A DNA stretch of 9,239 nt from Proteobacteria bacterium UBA3588 (GTDB lineage: Bacteria > Pseudomonadota > Gammaproteobacteria > Thiohalomonadales > Thiohalomonadaceae): assembly GCA_002376325.1 (NCBI GenBank), contig DFMR01000165.1:7227-16465 (forward strand), in the 5' to 3' direction. The stretch's first letter is position 1, and each line of letters starts with the position of its first letter. A program made the position numbers and the translations under genes. The notes below the pieces were generated by a model. That model was not told the origin of the DNA and ran no database searches. It saw only the letters and a list, made by a program, of their open reading frames with translations. Below are positions 1-6,515 of this stretch, piece after piece.

Positions 1-150
1 GACCAGACGGCGCTGCCGTGGATACTGAATCCCGGCGCCGCCGGTCGCAACCGCACCTACGGCGGTCCCTCCTGTCTGGTGCTCCATGCGACGGAGCCGG
101 CGTGGCGGATCGAGGCGTATCGTTTCGCTCCGCTCCACCCAGGCAAATAG
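1..150 (+). CDS. C-terminal end of a YfcE/MJ0936-like metallophosphoesterase (5' truncated by window)
   Basis: Frame 1 is open from the first base to a TAG at 148-150 and gives the last 49 residues of a protein. It contains LNPGAAGRNRTYGGPSCLVL, which resembles the C-terminal 'NPGS...R...PS' strand-loop of the small calcineurin-like phosphodiesterases (YfcE/MJ0936, COG0622). In that family this part follows the last metal-binding GHTH motif, which would lie upstream of the window. The family hydrolyses phosphodiester bonds using two metal ions in the cytoplasm, and its physiological substrates are mostly unknown. The neighbour to the right is convergent, so the two genes are not in one operon. 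The assignment rests on a short C-terminal signature only. Confidence 0.72.
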   Translation, partial: DQTALPWILNPGAAGRNRTYGGPSCLVLHATEPAWRIEAYRFAPLHPGK

Positions 151-316
151 GATTCGCAACAGCCCTCGGCGCTCCCGCCGCTTTGGTGAAGGCCGCGGCC
201 GGGTTATCGCCTCCGACCGAAGACCACGGATCTCGCCGCGTTGCAAACGGGCGGGTCGCGGCACCGTTCATGAACGAAGGCTGGCGGCAGATGCGCTGAA
301 CGCGCACGACGGCGGA

Positions 317-1573
317 TTATTGCAGCAGCTCGCGAATGGCCGAACTGACGTTGTTGGCGGCGCGCAGGACCGCCAGACCGGTCTGCGGATCGAATTCGCC
401 CAGGCCCAGTTTGCGGTAGGCAGGGGTGGCGTCGATGTGCGGCAGGTTTTCCATCTCCGGTGTGCCGAGATAGCTGTGGAGCTGGGCAACGATGACGATA
501 TCGGCATAATCCGCCGGCTTGCCGCTGTCGCGCAGCCACTCTTCCGCATCCTCTGCGGCGGTTATCAGGTCCGCTTCGAAACCGAGACGGCTGAGTACCA
601 GGTGGCCGCTGATGGCCCGCAGCCGATGGACGGCGCGTTCCAGTTCGGCGGCGTCGTACGCCAGTCCGGGCTGGCTGTCGGCGAAGGTGAGGATCGGGAT
701 GATGCCGATATCGTGCAACAGACCGGCAAGCAGAGCGCGTTCCGGACTGAAGCCCTGACTGTGGCGGGCAAGGACGTAACTCAGGCTCGCCACCTGAGTG
801 CTGTGGCTGTAGAGGGTCTGCATGCGCCGTTTGAGCAGCGGCGACTCGGCCTGGAACAGATTTTTCAACGCCAGGCTCATGGCAATGTTTTGTGCCGCCT
901 CCAAGCCGAGCCGGGTTACCGCCTGGTAGACGGTGGTGGCCGGCGTGTCGCGGCGATAGGCGGCGCTGTTGGCGACATGGATCAGCCGGGCCGAGAGGAC
1001 CGGGTCGGCCAGCACCATGCGGCCCACGTCCTTCACGCTTTTGTGCGGGTCCTTGATCGCCTCGCGGATGCGCAGGGCGATGTCCGGCAGCGTCGGCAGT
1101 TCCAGCTCGCCGCTGCTGCACGCCTTGTAGATGCGCAGATAGACCGGGCTCTCCCCGCTGCCCGCGCCGGAGACGACTATCTCTTCGTGGCGGCCGGCGC
1201 CGGCGTGGGCCTGTTCCTGCGCCTGAAGTTGCTGAAACAGCCGTTTGTCGAAGCGCACCAGCACGCTCGGCACACGGGCCGTGGCATGGAGGCCGGGCGG
1301 GTGGATCTTGAACAGCGGCAGGCGCGCGCGCGGTGAATCCGCACTTATCACTTCTTCCGTGCGGCCGTCGGAGCTGATGACCAGTTCGCCGCGTACCAGG
1401 AAGGTGAGCCAGGCGCTGTCCTTATCCGCGGCCAGCTGGCCGCGATCGGAAAGTGTATCGAGTCGGGCATTCGCCGCCAGCTCGCCGCGCTGGGTCTCTT
1501 CCAGTTCGCAGATTGGGTAGAGCGTGCGGGTGATTTTGAGTAAAACGTCTGCGTTATTGTTTTCCGTGGCCAT
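317..1573 (-). CDS. HDOD-domain signalling protein with cNMP-binding-like N-terminus
   Basis: The protein has 418 residues. Residues about 20-115 resemble a degenerate cyclic-nucleotide-binding (cupin-like) fold, with strands such as SAWLTFLVRGELVISSDG. Residues about 154-345 form an HDOD domain, beginning ELPTLPDIALRIREAI and including DPVLSARLIHVANSA and the LLHDIG motif (H287, D288). HDOD proteins are usually non-catalytic or poorly characterised relatives of HD phosphohydrolases that act in bacterial signalling, so hydrolase activity should not be assumed. A GTG start at 1603 is possible, but the ATG at 1573 is preferred because AAGG lies 7 nt upstream of it. The gene is divergent from the membrane-protein gene on its right. 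The signal sensed and the partner are not visible from sequence. Confidence 0.85.
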   Translation of the reverse strand: MATENNNADVLLKITRTLYPICELEETQRGELAANARLDTLSDRGQLAADKDSAWLTFLVRGELVISSDGRTEEVISADSPRARLPLFKIHPPGLHATARVPSVLVRFDKRLFQQLQAQEQAHAGAGRHEEIVVSGAGSGESPVYLRIYKACSSGELELPTLPDIALRIREAIKDPHKSVKDVGRMVLADPVLSARLIHVANSAAYRRDTPATTVYQAVTRLGLEAAQNIAMSLALKNLFQAESPLLKRRMQTLYSHSTQVASLSYVLARHSQGFSPERALLAGLLHDIGIIPILTFADSQPGLAYDAAELERAVHRLRAISGHLVLSRLGFEADLITAAEDAEEWLRDSGKPADYADIVIVAQLHSYLGTPEMENLPHIDATPAYRKLGLGEFDPQTGLAVLRAANNVSSAIRELLQ

Positions 1574-1616
1574 AGCGATACCTTGTGGTAATTTTCGGTA
1601 CACTTACGGTCGAGTC

Positions 1617-1644
1617 GTGGCACCTTTGATGTGAACCATATCAT
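1617..1644 (+). promoter_or_regulatory. possible sigma70-type promoter for the 1694 membrane-protein gene
   Basis: A -35-like GTGGCA (1617-1622, 4/6 to TTGACA) and a -10-like TATCAT (1639-1644, 5/6 to TATAAT) are separated by 16 nt. The site sits in the 120-bp divergent gap and would give a leader of roughly 43 nt before the ATG at 1694. It would also place the GTG at 1631 upstream of the transcription start. The match is moderate and is unsupported by anything else. Confidence 0.33.
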
Positions 1645-1693
1645 ACATCTACGCTCGGTTATTGCCGGACAGGAACGCTGGAGAAGGACGAAC

Positions 1694-2212
1694 ATGCACT
1701 ACGATATTGCTGCTGAGATTGGACGCAAGGCACGGGCTCCGCATGAATTGATGATGATGAATCTGGCCGCGTTTCATCTCTTGCTGGCCCCCGCAGCCAT
1801 CGCCCTTGGGGTCAGGTACCCGCAAATCGGGGCATGGTGGTTGCTGCTGACGCCGATTTTTTCCGGGGTCGTCATCTCGTATATCTATCTGCGCGGTCGG
1901 CGCGCCGAACACTCCGCCCCGTGGTTCGTGATGGTGCATTGGAAGCTCGCTTGGCAGCGTTGCCGCCTGTTGCTCATCGGATATGTGATTTCGGCGGTCA
2001 TGATCGGCGGCGGAGCGTTGCTGGCCATCAACTCAACCACCGCCATGCGCGAGATCGTCCTGACCATTGCCATACGTGTCGGCGTGATGCCGACGGTGGT
2101 TCTGGTGCTGGTGTCGTTTGTGCTGGCCAACATGGCGCTGGAACAGGCGAACAAGGGCGAGGTACCTGACGGTATCGTCAACCGCTATCCCACGCCGCAG
2201 GAAGGCGCTTAG
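1694..2212 (+). CDS. small integral membrane protein of unknown function
   Basis: The protein has 172 residues and about four hydrophobic segments (roughly 24-40, 47-67, 92-112 and 120-146). The charged N-terminus (HYDIAAEIGRKARAP) and the C-terminal tail after residue 148 are soluble. I do not recognise the family and see no catalytic motif. The ATG at 1694 is chosen over an in-frame GTG at 1631 because AAGGA stands 5 nt before it. The gene ends 56 nt before the chemotaxis receptor gene on the same strand. The two could be cotranscribed, and a membrane partner of the receptor is one possibility, but nothing in the sequence proves it. Confidence 0.75.
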   Translation: MHYDIAAEIGRKARAPHELMMMNLAAFHLLLAPAAIALGVRYPQIGAWWLLLTPIFSGVVISYIYLRGRRAEHSAPWFVMVHWKLAWQRCRLLLIGYVISAVMIGGGALLAINSTTAMREIVLTIAIRVGVMPTVVLVLVSFVLANMALEQANKGEVPDGIVNRYPTPQEGA

Positions 2213-2268
2213 CGCTGCGCCGCCGGTCCAAATCCGTTATTGTTAGGTCCAACGAGTGTAGGCCATTA

Positions 2269-3447
2269 ATGAAACCAAGTATCCTGCGTCGCTTACTTTA
2301 TTCATCGCTCGCCTTCGGCCTGGCGATGGGACTCATCTTTCCGGTCTATGCGCAATTTTTTGTCGAGTGGAAACCGGGCCTGAAGATCTGGTTTGTGCTC
2401 GGCTGCCTGGTGGCGGGCGCCTCCATCGGCGTGTTCAACTACTGGCTGGTCAATCTGATTCTGTTGACCAAGATACGGCGCATCGCCGACGTGGCGCTGG
2501 CGATCAGCCAGAACGACATCTCCCATAACTGCACCCTGCAGAGCAATGACGTTATCGGTTCGATCATCGACAGCGTCAACCGCATGACCGCCAATCTGCA
2601 CTCCATGATCGGTCAGATCGGCCAGTCGGCACACGGTCTGACGGCGTCTGTTGATGCGGTGGGCAGCGCCAGCGGCGATGCCAGCGAACGGGTACGGCGA
2701 CAACAGGCGGACACCGCTCAGGCGGCGCAGGCGCTCGACGAAATGACGGCGATGGTGCAGGAGGTGGCGCAGCGTGCCGACCATGTGGCGGGGTCGGCCA
2801 GCACTGCCGATCAGGATGCGCAAGCCGGGCGTCTGGTGATCGGTCAGACCATTGACGCCATTTTCGCTCTTGCCGACGGTGTGGAGAAGGCATCGGGCGC
2901 GTTGCAGAAGCTGGAGCAGGAGAGCCAAAACATCGGCATGGTGCTCGACGTCATTCGCGGCATTGCGGAACAGACCAACCTGCTGGCACTTAATGCGGCC
3001 ATCGAGGCGGCACGCGCCGGCGAGCATGGCCGCGGCTTCGCCGTGGTGGCCGACGAGGTACGCACCCTGGCCACCCGCACCCAGGAGTCGACGCAGGAGA
3101 TTCACGGCATCATCGAACAGTTGCAACAGGGCGCCCACCAGACCGTGGAGTTGATGGCGGCCGGCCGCGAGCAGGCGCAGGCCAGCGTCGAGCAGGCACG
3201 CAAAGCAAGCGACGCCTTGTCTTCCATCGCCACTGCCATCTCCGGTATCGCCGCGGGTACCAGCGACATCGCCGCCGCCTCCGGCGAACAACTCCGCGTG
3301 ACCGAGCAGGTCAGCCGCAGCGTATCGAGTATCAGCGATGACGCGCAGGCAACCGCCGCGGGCGTCGAGCAATTGGTGTCGGCCGGAGCGGACCTGCGGC
3401 AACTGGCGAGCCAGCTCGACGAGCTGATGGGCCGCTTCAAGCTCTAG
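2269..3447 (+). CDS. methyl-accepting chemotaxis protein without periplasmic sensor domain
   Basis: The 392-residue receptor-type protein would signal to a CheA/CheW array at the inner membrane. TM1 is about residues 11-31 and TM2 about 42-67. Only about ten residues lie between them, so there is no periplasmic ligand-binding domain. A HAMP-like linker follows (about 68-120), then a long coiled-coil signalling domain. Its hairpin tip is unmistakable: EQTNLLALNAAIEAARAGE (234-252) followed by GRGFAVVADEVRTLA (254-268). No CheR/CheB-docking pentapeptide (NWETF type) is present at the C-terminus, which ends GRFKL. The start ATG has AGG 6 nt upstream. The input is unknown; it could come through the membrane segments, the HAMP region or a partner such as the upstream membrane protein. 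Confidence 0.93.
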   Translation: MKPSILRRLLYSSLAFGLAMGLIFPVYAQFFVEWKPGLKIWFVLGCLVAGASIGVFNYWLVNLILLTKIRRIADVALAISQNDISHNCTLQSNDVIGSIIDSVNRMTANLHSMIGQIGQSAHGLTASVDAVGSASGDASERVRRQQADTAQAAQALDEMTAMVQEVAQRADHVAGSASTADQDAQAGRLVIGQTIDAIFALADGVEKASGALQKLEQESQNIGMVLDVIRGIAEQTNLLALNAAIEAARAGEHGRGFAVVADEVRTLATRTQESTQEIHGIIEQLQQGAHQTVELMAAGREQAQASVEQARKASDALSSIATAISGIAAGTSDIAAASGEQLRVTEQVSRSVSSISDDAQATAAGVEQLVSAGADLRQLASQLDELMGRFKL

Positions 3448-3535
3448 TACACTAACGCCCCGCCTTGCGGCGTCGATACTCCGCCCCAACTATGGTGATT
3501 GCGAGCGGGCACGATCATCATGGGGAGGGCGCCGC

Positions 3536-3910
3536 GTGTCAGAAACCCATTTTCCGACCGAAATCAAACTGCACCAGGGGCGTCGCGTGCTGGAGCTGTT
3601 GTTCGACGACGGCAGCCGTTTCGAACTGCCGTGCGAATACCTGCGCGTCTACTCCCCTTCGGCCGAGGTGGCCGGCCATCACAATAAGCGACCGGTATTA
3701 CAGGTCGGCAAAGAAGCGGTAAACATCAACGATATCCGCCAAGTGGGCACCTACGCGGTCAAGCTGGTGTTCGACGACGGCCACAGCAGCGGTCTCTACA
3801 CTTGGGGCTACCTCTACGATCTGGGCACCCGCTACGCCGAACTCTGGGCGGACTATCTGCGACGGTTGGAGGCCGCCGGTCACCGACGCGACGACGACGC
3901 GGTCGGTTAG
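3536..3910 (+). CDS. DUF971 (GBBH-like N-terminal domain) protein
   Basis: This 124-residue protein consists of one DUF971 domain, the fold found at the N-terminus of gamma-butyrobetaine hydroxylases. Typical features are PTEIKLHQGRRVLELLFDDG near the start, ELPCEYLRVYSPSAEV (about 32-47), the central INDIRQVGTYAVKLVFDDGH, and the aromatic stretch SGLYTWGYLYDLG. The hydroxylase catalytic domain is absent. The standalone form is common in proteobacteria and has no firmly established role; a link to Fe-S or metal chemistry has been suggested for relatives. The start is a GTG, chosen because GGAGG (3524-3528) precedes it by 7 nt. It lies 88 nt downstream of the chemotaxis receptor gene. Confidence 0.88.
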   Translation: MSETHFPTEIKLHQGRRVLELLFDDGSRFELPCEYLRVYSPSAEVAGHHNKRPVLQVGKEAVNINDIRQVGTYAVKLVFDDGHSSGLYTWGYLYDLGTRYAELWADYLRRLEAAGHRRDDDAVG

Positions 3911-4003
3911 CGCGGCGGGCATCGCTGCCGGAGTTGGCGCGCATCAGGCCGCAATCGGCGCGGCGCACGCTACGATCTCAGGACGTATGCTGCGTCCGTT
4001 GCC

Positions 4004-4032
4004 GTGACACTGCCCATCGGTTTAACTACAAT
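4004..4032 (+). promoter_or_regulatory. sigma70-type promoter of corA
   Basis: GTGACA at 4004-4009 (5/6 to TTGACA) and TACAAT at 4027-4032 (5/6 to TATAAT) are separated by exactly 17 nt. A transcript starting near 4039 would have a leader of about 43 nt. This excludes the longer in-frame starts at 4004 and 4031 and agrees with the homology-based start at 4082. It also makes corA independent of the DUF971 gene. Confidence 0.65.
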
Positions 4033-4081
4033 GCCGCGATACGCCGCGGTTCACGCACTGTCACATACGAGATGTCGTCCC

Positions 4082-5029
4082 ATGCTCAATGCCTTTGTTA
4101 TCCGCGACCAGCGTTTGACGCAGACCTCGGCCGAAGGGGCGAAGGCCCCGTTGGAGGACGCGGTGTGGATCGATCTCTATCGGCCCAGCGACGAGGAGCG
4201 CGACCGGATCGAGACCCTCTATCGTCAGGATTTTCCCGAACCGGATGAGGTCGAGGAGATCGAGGCGAGTGCCCGCTTCTTCGAGGATGAGGTGGGACTG
4301 CACCTCAACTCCTATTTTCTGCAGCGCAGCGAAGGCCGCATCCGCAACGCTACCATCGCCTTCACCCTCAGCGGCGGCCGCCTGTTCACCCTGCGCGATT
4401 TCGAATCGGCGTCATTTCGCATGTTTCGGTTGCGTGCGCGGCGTGAGGAGGGAAATATCGTCGATCCGACGGCGATCCTGTTGGCGCTGTTCGAGACCAA
4501 AGTGGAGGAGTTGGCAGACTTCCTGGAAGAGGTGCATACCGGTCTGGAGCGCCTCGGCACCCTGGTGCTGGAGGAGAGCGATACCGAATTGGAGGACGCC
4601 ATCGACGAGCTGGGCCGCCAGGAGGACATCAACGGTAAGATCCGCCTCTGCCTGATGGATACCCAGCGGGCGCTCAATTTCCTGTTGCGCCGCCGCCGCC
4701 TGTCGCCGGAACACGCCGAACAGGTGCGCGAGATCCTGCGTGATATCGAATCGCTGCTGCCGCACAGCACCTTCCTGTTCGAGAAGGTGAACTTCCTGAT
4801 GGATGCGGCGCAGGGCTTCATCAACATCGAACAGAATCAGATCATCAAGATCTTCTCGGTGGCGGCGGTGGTGTTCCTGCCGCCGACCCTGATCGCCAGC
4901 ATCTACGGCATGAATTTCCATTTCCTGCCGGAGCTGTCGTTGAAGTACGGCTATCCCATGTCGCTGGCGCTGATGGTCTGCTCCGCCATCGCGCCCTACT
5001 TGTATTTCAAGCGTCGCGGCTGGTTGTAG
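4082..5029 (+). CDS. corA: magnesium/cobalt transporter CorA
   Basis: The 315-residue protein matches the E. coli-type CorA (316 residues) along its full length. It forms a homopentameric inner-membrane channel for Mg2+ (also Co2+ and Ni2+), gated by cytoplasmic Mg2+ binding. Visible landmarks are the N-terminus MLNAF (E. coli MLSAF), AVWIDL, the acidic EEIEASARFFEDEVGLH segment, LCLMDTQRALNFL, REILRDIESLLPH, and GFINIEQNQIIKIFSV leading into TM1 (about 257-275). The YGMN selectivity motif (GMN 276-278) follows, then TM2 (about 290-308) and a basic C-terminus (YFKRRGWL). Family similarity fixes the ATG at 4082, although its Shine-Dalgarno is weak. The gene ends just before the intergenic region that carries the mobile element. 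Confidence 0.97.
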   Translation: MLNAFVIRDQRLTQTSAEGAKAPLEDAVWIDLYRPSDEERDRIETLYRQDFPEPDEVEEIEASARFFEDEVGLHLNSYFLQRSEGRIRNATIAFTLSGGRLFTLRDFESASFRMFRLRARREEGNIVDPTAILLALFETKVEELADFLEEVHTGLERLGTLVLEESDTELEDAIDELGRQEDINGKIRLCLMDTQRALNFLLRRRRLSPEHAEQVREILRDIESLLPHSTFLFEKVNFLMDAAQGFINIEQNQIIKIFSVAAVVFLPPTLIASIYGMNFHFLPELSLKYGYPMSLALMVCSAIAPYLYFKRRGWL

Positions 5030-5165
5030 CGGCGGATACTGCAAGCCCTCTCAAAATTCAAAACAAAAACCATTAACCACGGGGAACACTTGGGGCATTG
5101 GACCTCTGTTATCCCCGACCGTGATGACAAAGTTCCCGCGCCTCCCGCGGTTCATTTCCGGCCTT

Positions 5166-5173
5166 CTATTTTT
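5166..5173. repeat. left target-site duplication CTATTTTT
   Basis: These eight bases directly abut the left terminus of the 276-bp element and are identical to the eight bases that abut its right terminus (5450-5457). An exact 8-bp duplication is a sign of transposition and is the length usual for the ISL3 family. Confidence 0.88.
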
Positions 5174-5196
5174 GGCTCTTCCGCGGAATCTGTGGG
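5174..5196 (+). repeat. left terminal inverted repeat of the MITE-like element
   Basis: The repeat begins GGCTCTTCCGCGG and ends TGTGGG. It pairs with the right end at 18 of 23 positions, and the outermost five bases are identical. Confidence 0.85.
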
Positions 5197-5201
5197 CAGT
5201 C

Positions 5202-5269
5202 GTAGGCCCGATAGAGCGCAGCGGCATCGGGCGGAGCTTGCCGGACACGCTGCGCTAAGTCCGGCCTAC
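5202..5269. repeat. BIME-like pair of inverted REP-type palindromes
   Basis: Two related units face each other. Each, read inward from its own outer end, starts GTAGGCC and carries AGCGCAGCG (5215-5223 on +, 5248-5256 on -). Each forms its own hairpin: CCCGAT/ATCGGG (5207-5212 with 5226-5231) and CCGGAC/GTCCGG (5241-5246 with 5259-5264). The outer arms GTAGGCC (5202-5208) and GGCCTAC (5263-5269) are also complementary, so the whole block can extrude as one cruciform. The GTAGGCC start followed by a GC stem is the style of enterobacterial REP sequences. The block begins 6 bp inside the left end of the mobile element. Confidence 0.75.
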
Positions 5270-5426
5270 ATCGCTGGACGGGACGATTTCTGGACCTGCA
5301 GTGTCGTGGCAGGTTTCAACGCCAAGGCAAAACCGATCTCCAGAAAATCCTTCGGCTTTCGGATATTTCATGGCACTGAGATCGCCCTGTATCATGCCCT
5401 TGGTGCTCTACCGAAACCGGAGTTCT

Positions 5427-5449
5427 CCCACAAATTTTGCTGACGAGCC
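5427..5449 (-). repeat. right terminal inverted repeat of the MITE-like element
   Basis: On the - strand this reads GGCTCGTCAGC... to TGTGGG and matches the left end at 18 of 23 positions. It lies immediately inside the right copy of CTATTTTT. Confidence 0.85.
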
Positions 5450-5457
5450 CTATTTTT
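5450..5457. repeat. right target-site duplication CTATTTTT
   Basis: Exact copy of 5166-5173, directly abutting the right terminus of the element and 10 nt from the stop codon of the arsM fusion gene. Confidence 0.88.
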
Positions 5458-5467
5458 GAGTCAGGTT

Positions 5468-6505
5468 CTACAGCCAGCCGGCCACCTCGGCCTTGTCCGG
5501 CACGCCGCCGGCGTGCACCACCTGACCGTCGATCACCACGCCCGGCGTCGACATCACTCCGTAGCTCATGATCTGACCGATGTCCTCGATCTTCTCGATC
5601 TGCACTTCCGTGCCCTTTTCCGCGGCGACCTTCTTGATCAGGTCATAGGTGGTCTGGCAGTTGCGGCAGCCGCTGCCCAGTACTTTAATGTTCTTCATGG
5701 TGGCGTTCCTCGTGACTGATGGTTTGTTGGCCTGGATGCGCGCCGACACTACGTACTCCTCGATGCCGCGGCCCGGCGCCCAGTCGCGAATGAAATCGCG
5801 GCTTTCGTCCTGCGGGGTGATGGCGATGTCGGTGAAGCCGGCGTCGCGCAACATTCGCTCCAGTTCGCCGATGGTCGAGGCACCCGCCATGCAGCCGGTG
5901 TAGAGCGCCAGATCGGCACGTACCTCCGGCGGCAGTTCGGCGCCGGCGACCACATCGGAGATGGCGAGGCGGCCGCCCGCTTTGAGCGCGCGCAACGCCT
6001 CGGCGAAGACGCGCGGCTTTTCCGGCGACAGGTTGATCACGCAGTTGGAGATGATCACGTCGACGCTGCCGTCATCCACCGGCAGCTGTTCGATCAGGCC
6101 CTGGCGGAACTCGACGTTGCCATAGCCGCCCTTGGCCGCATTGGCGCGTGCCTTGACGATCATCTCCTTGGTCATGTCGATGCCGATCACGCGGCCAGAG
6201 GCGCCTACCGCACGGGCGGCGAGAAAGGCGTCGAAGCCGGCGCCGCTGCCCAGGTCGAGCACGGTCTCGCCCGGCTGCAATGACGCAATCGCCTGCGGAT
6301 TGCCGCAGCCGAGTCCGAGGTTGGCGCCTTCGGGTGTCTGTCGCAGCTCCGCATCGGAGTAACCCAATGCCTTACCGCTGACGGCGACCGGCGTTGGGGC
6401 GCAACAGTTGCTTCCGCTGCAACAGCCGCTACCGTTTTGCTCCGCAACTTTGCCGTAACTGTCGCGCACTGCGGCGCGAATGCGTTCTGCCTCGTGCGTA
6501 CTCAT
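5468..6505 (-). CDS. arsM: arsenite S-adenosylmethionine methyltransferase fused to a thioredoxin-like redox-disulfide domain
   Basis: The protein has 345 residues. Residues 1-about 262 are an ArsM-type methyltransferase: a Cys-pair N-terminus (GCCSGSNCC, C28/C29/C34/C35), LGLGCGNP (C67), SAM-binding motif I VLDLGSGAGFD (82-92), VIGIDMTKEM, IISNCVINLSP (C155) and LALYTGC (C205). C67, C155 and C205 correspond to the arsenite-binding and catalytic cysteines of the family, which converts As(III) to methylarsenicals. Residues 270-345 match the TM0996/MTH895-type small redox-disulfide proteins: MKNIKVLGSGCRNC (CxxC at C280/C283), then YGVMSTPGVVIDGQVV. ArsM needs thiol reductant, so the fusion is functionally sensible. 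No stop separates the parts, yet the second part keeps its own ATG (5698) and Shine-Dalgarno, so a free thioredoxin-like product may also be made. The start ATG has GAGG 8 nt upstream. The gene follows the CMD-like gene by 10 nt and is the last in the operon. Confidence 0.92.
   Translation of the reverse strand: MSTHEAERIRAAVRDSYGKVAEQNGSGCCSGSNCCAPTPVAVSGKALGYSDAELRQTPEGANLGLGCGNPQAIASLQPGETVLDLGSGAGFDAFLAARAVGASGRVIGIDMTKEMIVKARANAAKGGYGNVEFRQGLIEQLPVDDGSVDVIISNCVINLSPEKPRVFAEALRALKAGGRLAISDVVAGAELPPEVRADLALYTGCMAGASTIGELERMLRDAGFTDIAITPQDESRDFIRDWAPGRGIEEYVVSARIQANKPSVTRNATMKNIKVLGSGCRNCQTTYDLIKKVAAEKGTEVQIEKIEDIGQIMSYGVMSTPGVVIDGQVVHAGGVPDKAEVAGWL
5696..5711 (-). promoter_or_regulatory. 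internal ribosome-binding site and start codon inside the arsM fusion
   Basis: On the - strand GAGGA (5711 to 5707) lies 8 nt before an ATG (5698-5696), which begins MKNIKVLGSGC. That is the usual start of a standalone 76-residue redox-disulfide protein. The site would allow separate translation of the C-terminal domain (5468-5698) and looks like a relic, or a working remnant, of a former gene boundary. Confidence 0.6.
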
Positions 6506-6515
6506 GATCGAAACC

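Larger units (their letters stand above)
5174..5449. mobile_element. 276-bp MITE-like non-autonomous element, ISL3-type ends
   Basis: The termini are inverted repeats of 23 bp (5174-5196 and the reverse complement of 5427-5449) that agree at 18 of 23 positions. Both begin GGCTC and both end TGTGGG. The element is bracketed by perfect 8-bp direct repeats CTATTTTT. It holds no convincing open reading frame: about 70 bp is taken up by a REP-like palindrome pair, and the remaining ~160 bp on the right shows no recognisable transposase. It must therefore have been moved in trans. Assignment to ISL3 rests on the duplication length and the remembered GGCTCTTC-type ends of that family. It sits 137 nt after the corA stop and 18 nt beyond the stop of the arsenic operon, so it interrupts no gene. 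Confidence 0.85.

Noticed and set aside
265..276. 12-bp perfect palindrome CGTTCATGAACG between two convergent genes
   Set aside because: It is a single short palindrome at the 3' ends of both genes with no promoter nearby. Chance, or a weak terminator stem without a T run, is as likely as an operator.
86..1336. Long + strand open frame (416 codons) opposite the HDOD gene
   Set aside because: It is antisense to a clear HDOD domain protein. Its translation is rich in R, G and A with no recognisable domain, as expected for a shadow frame in GC-rich DNA.
3456..3475. GC-rich hairpin (ACGCC...GGCGT) after the chemoreceptor gene as a terminator
   Set aside because: No T tract follows and the loop is long, so termination is not supported.
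2302..3489. 395-codon - strand open frame opposite the chemoreceptor
   Set aside because: It mirrors the conserved MCP signalling domain codon for codon and yields an H/L/R-rich protein without known motifs.
5136..5150. Hairpin CCGCG-CCTCC-CGCGG after corA as a terminator
   Set aside because: The stem is only 5 bp and is followed by TTCATTTCC rather than a T run; too weak to call.
5270..5426. Possible transposase remnant in the right half of the MITE
   Set aside because: Short frames on the - strand give no stretch convincingly like an ISL3 transposase.
5090..5443. 117-codon + strand frame in the corA-arsM gap
   Set aside because: It crosses the left duplication, terminal repeats and palindromes of the mobile element, has no Shine-Dalgarno, and has no recognisable domain.
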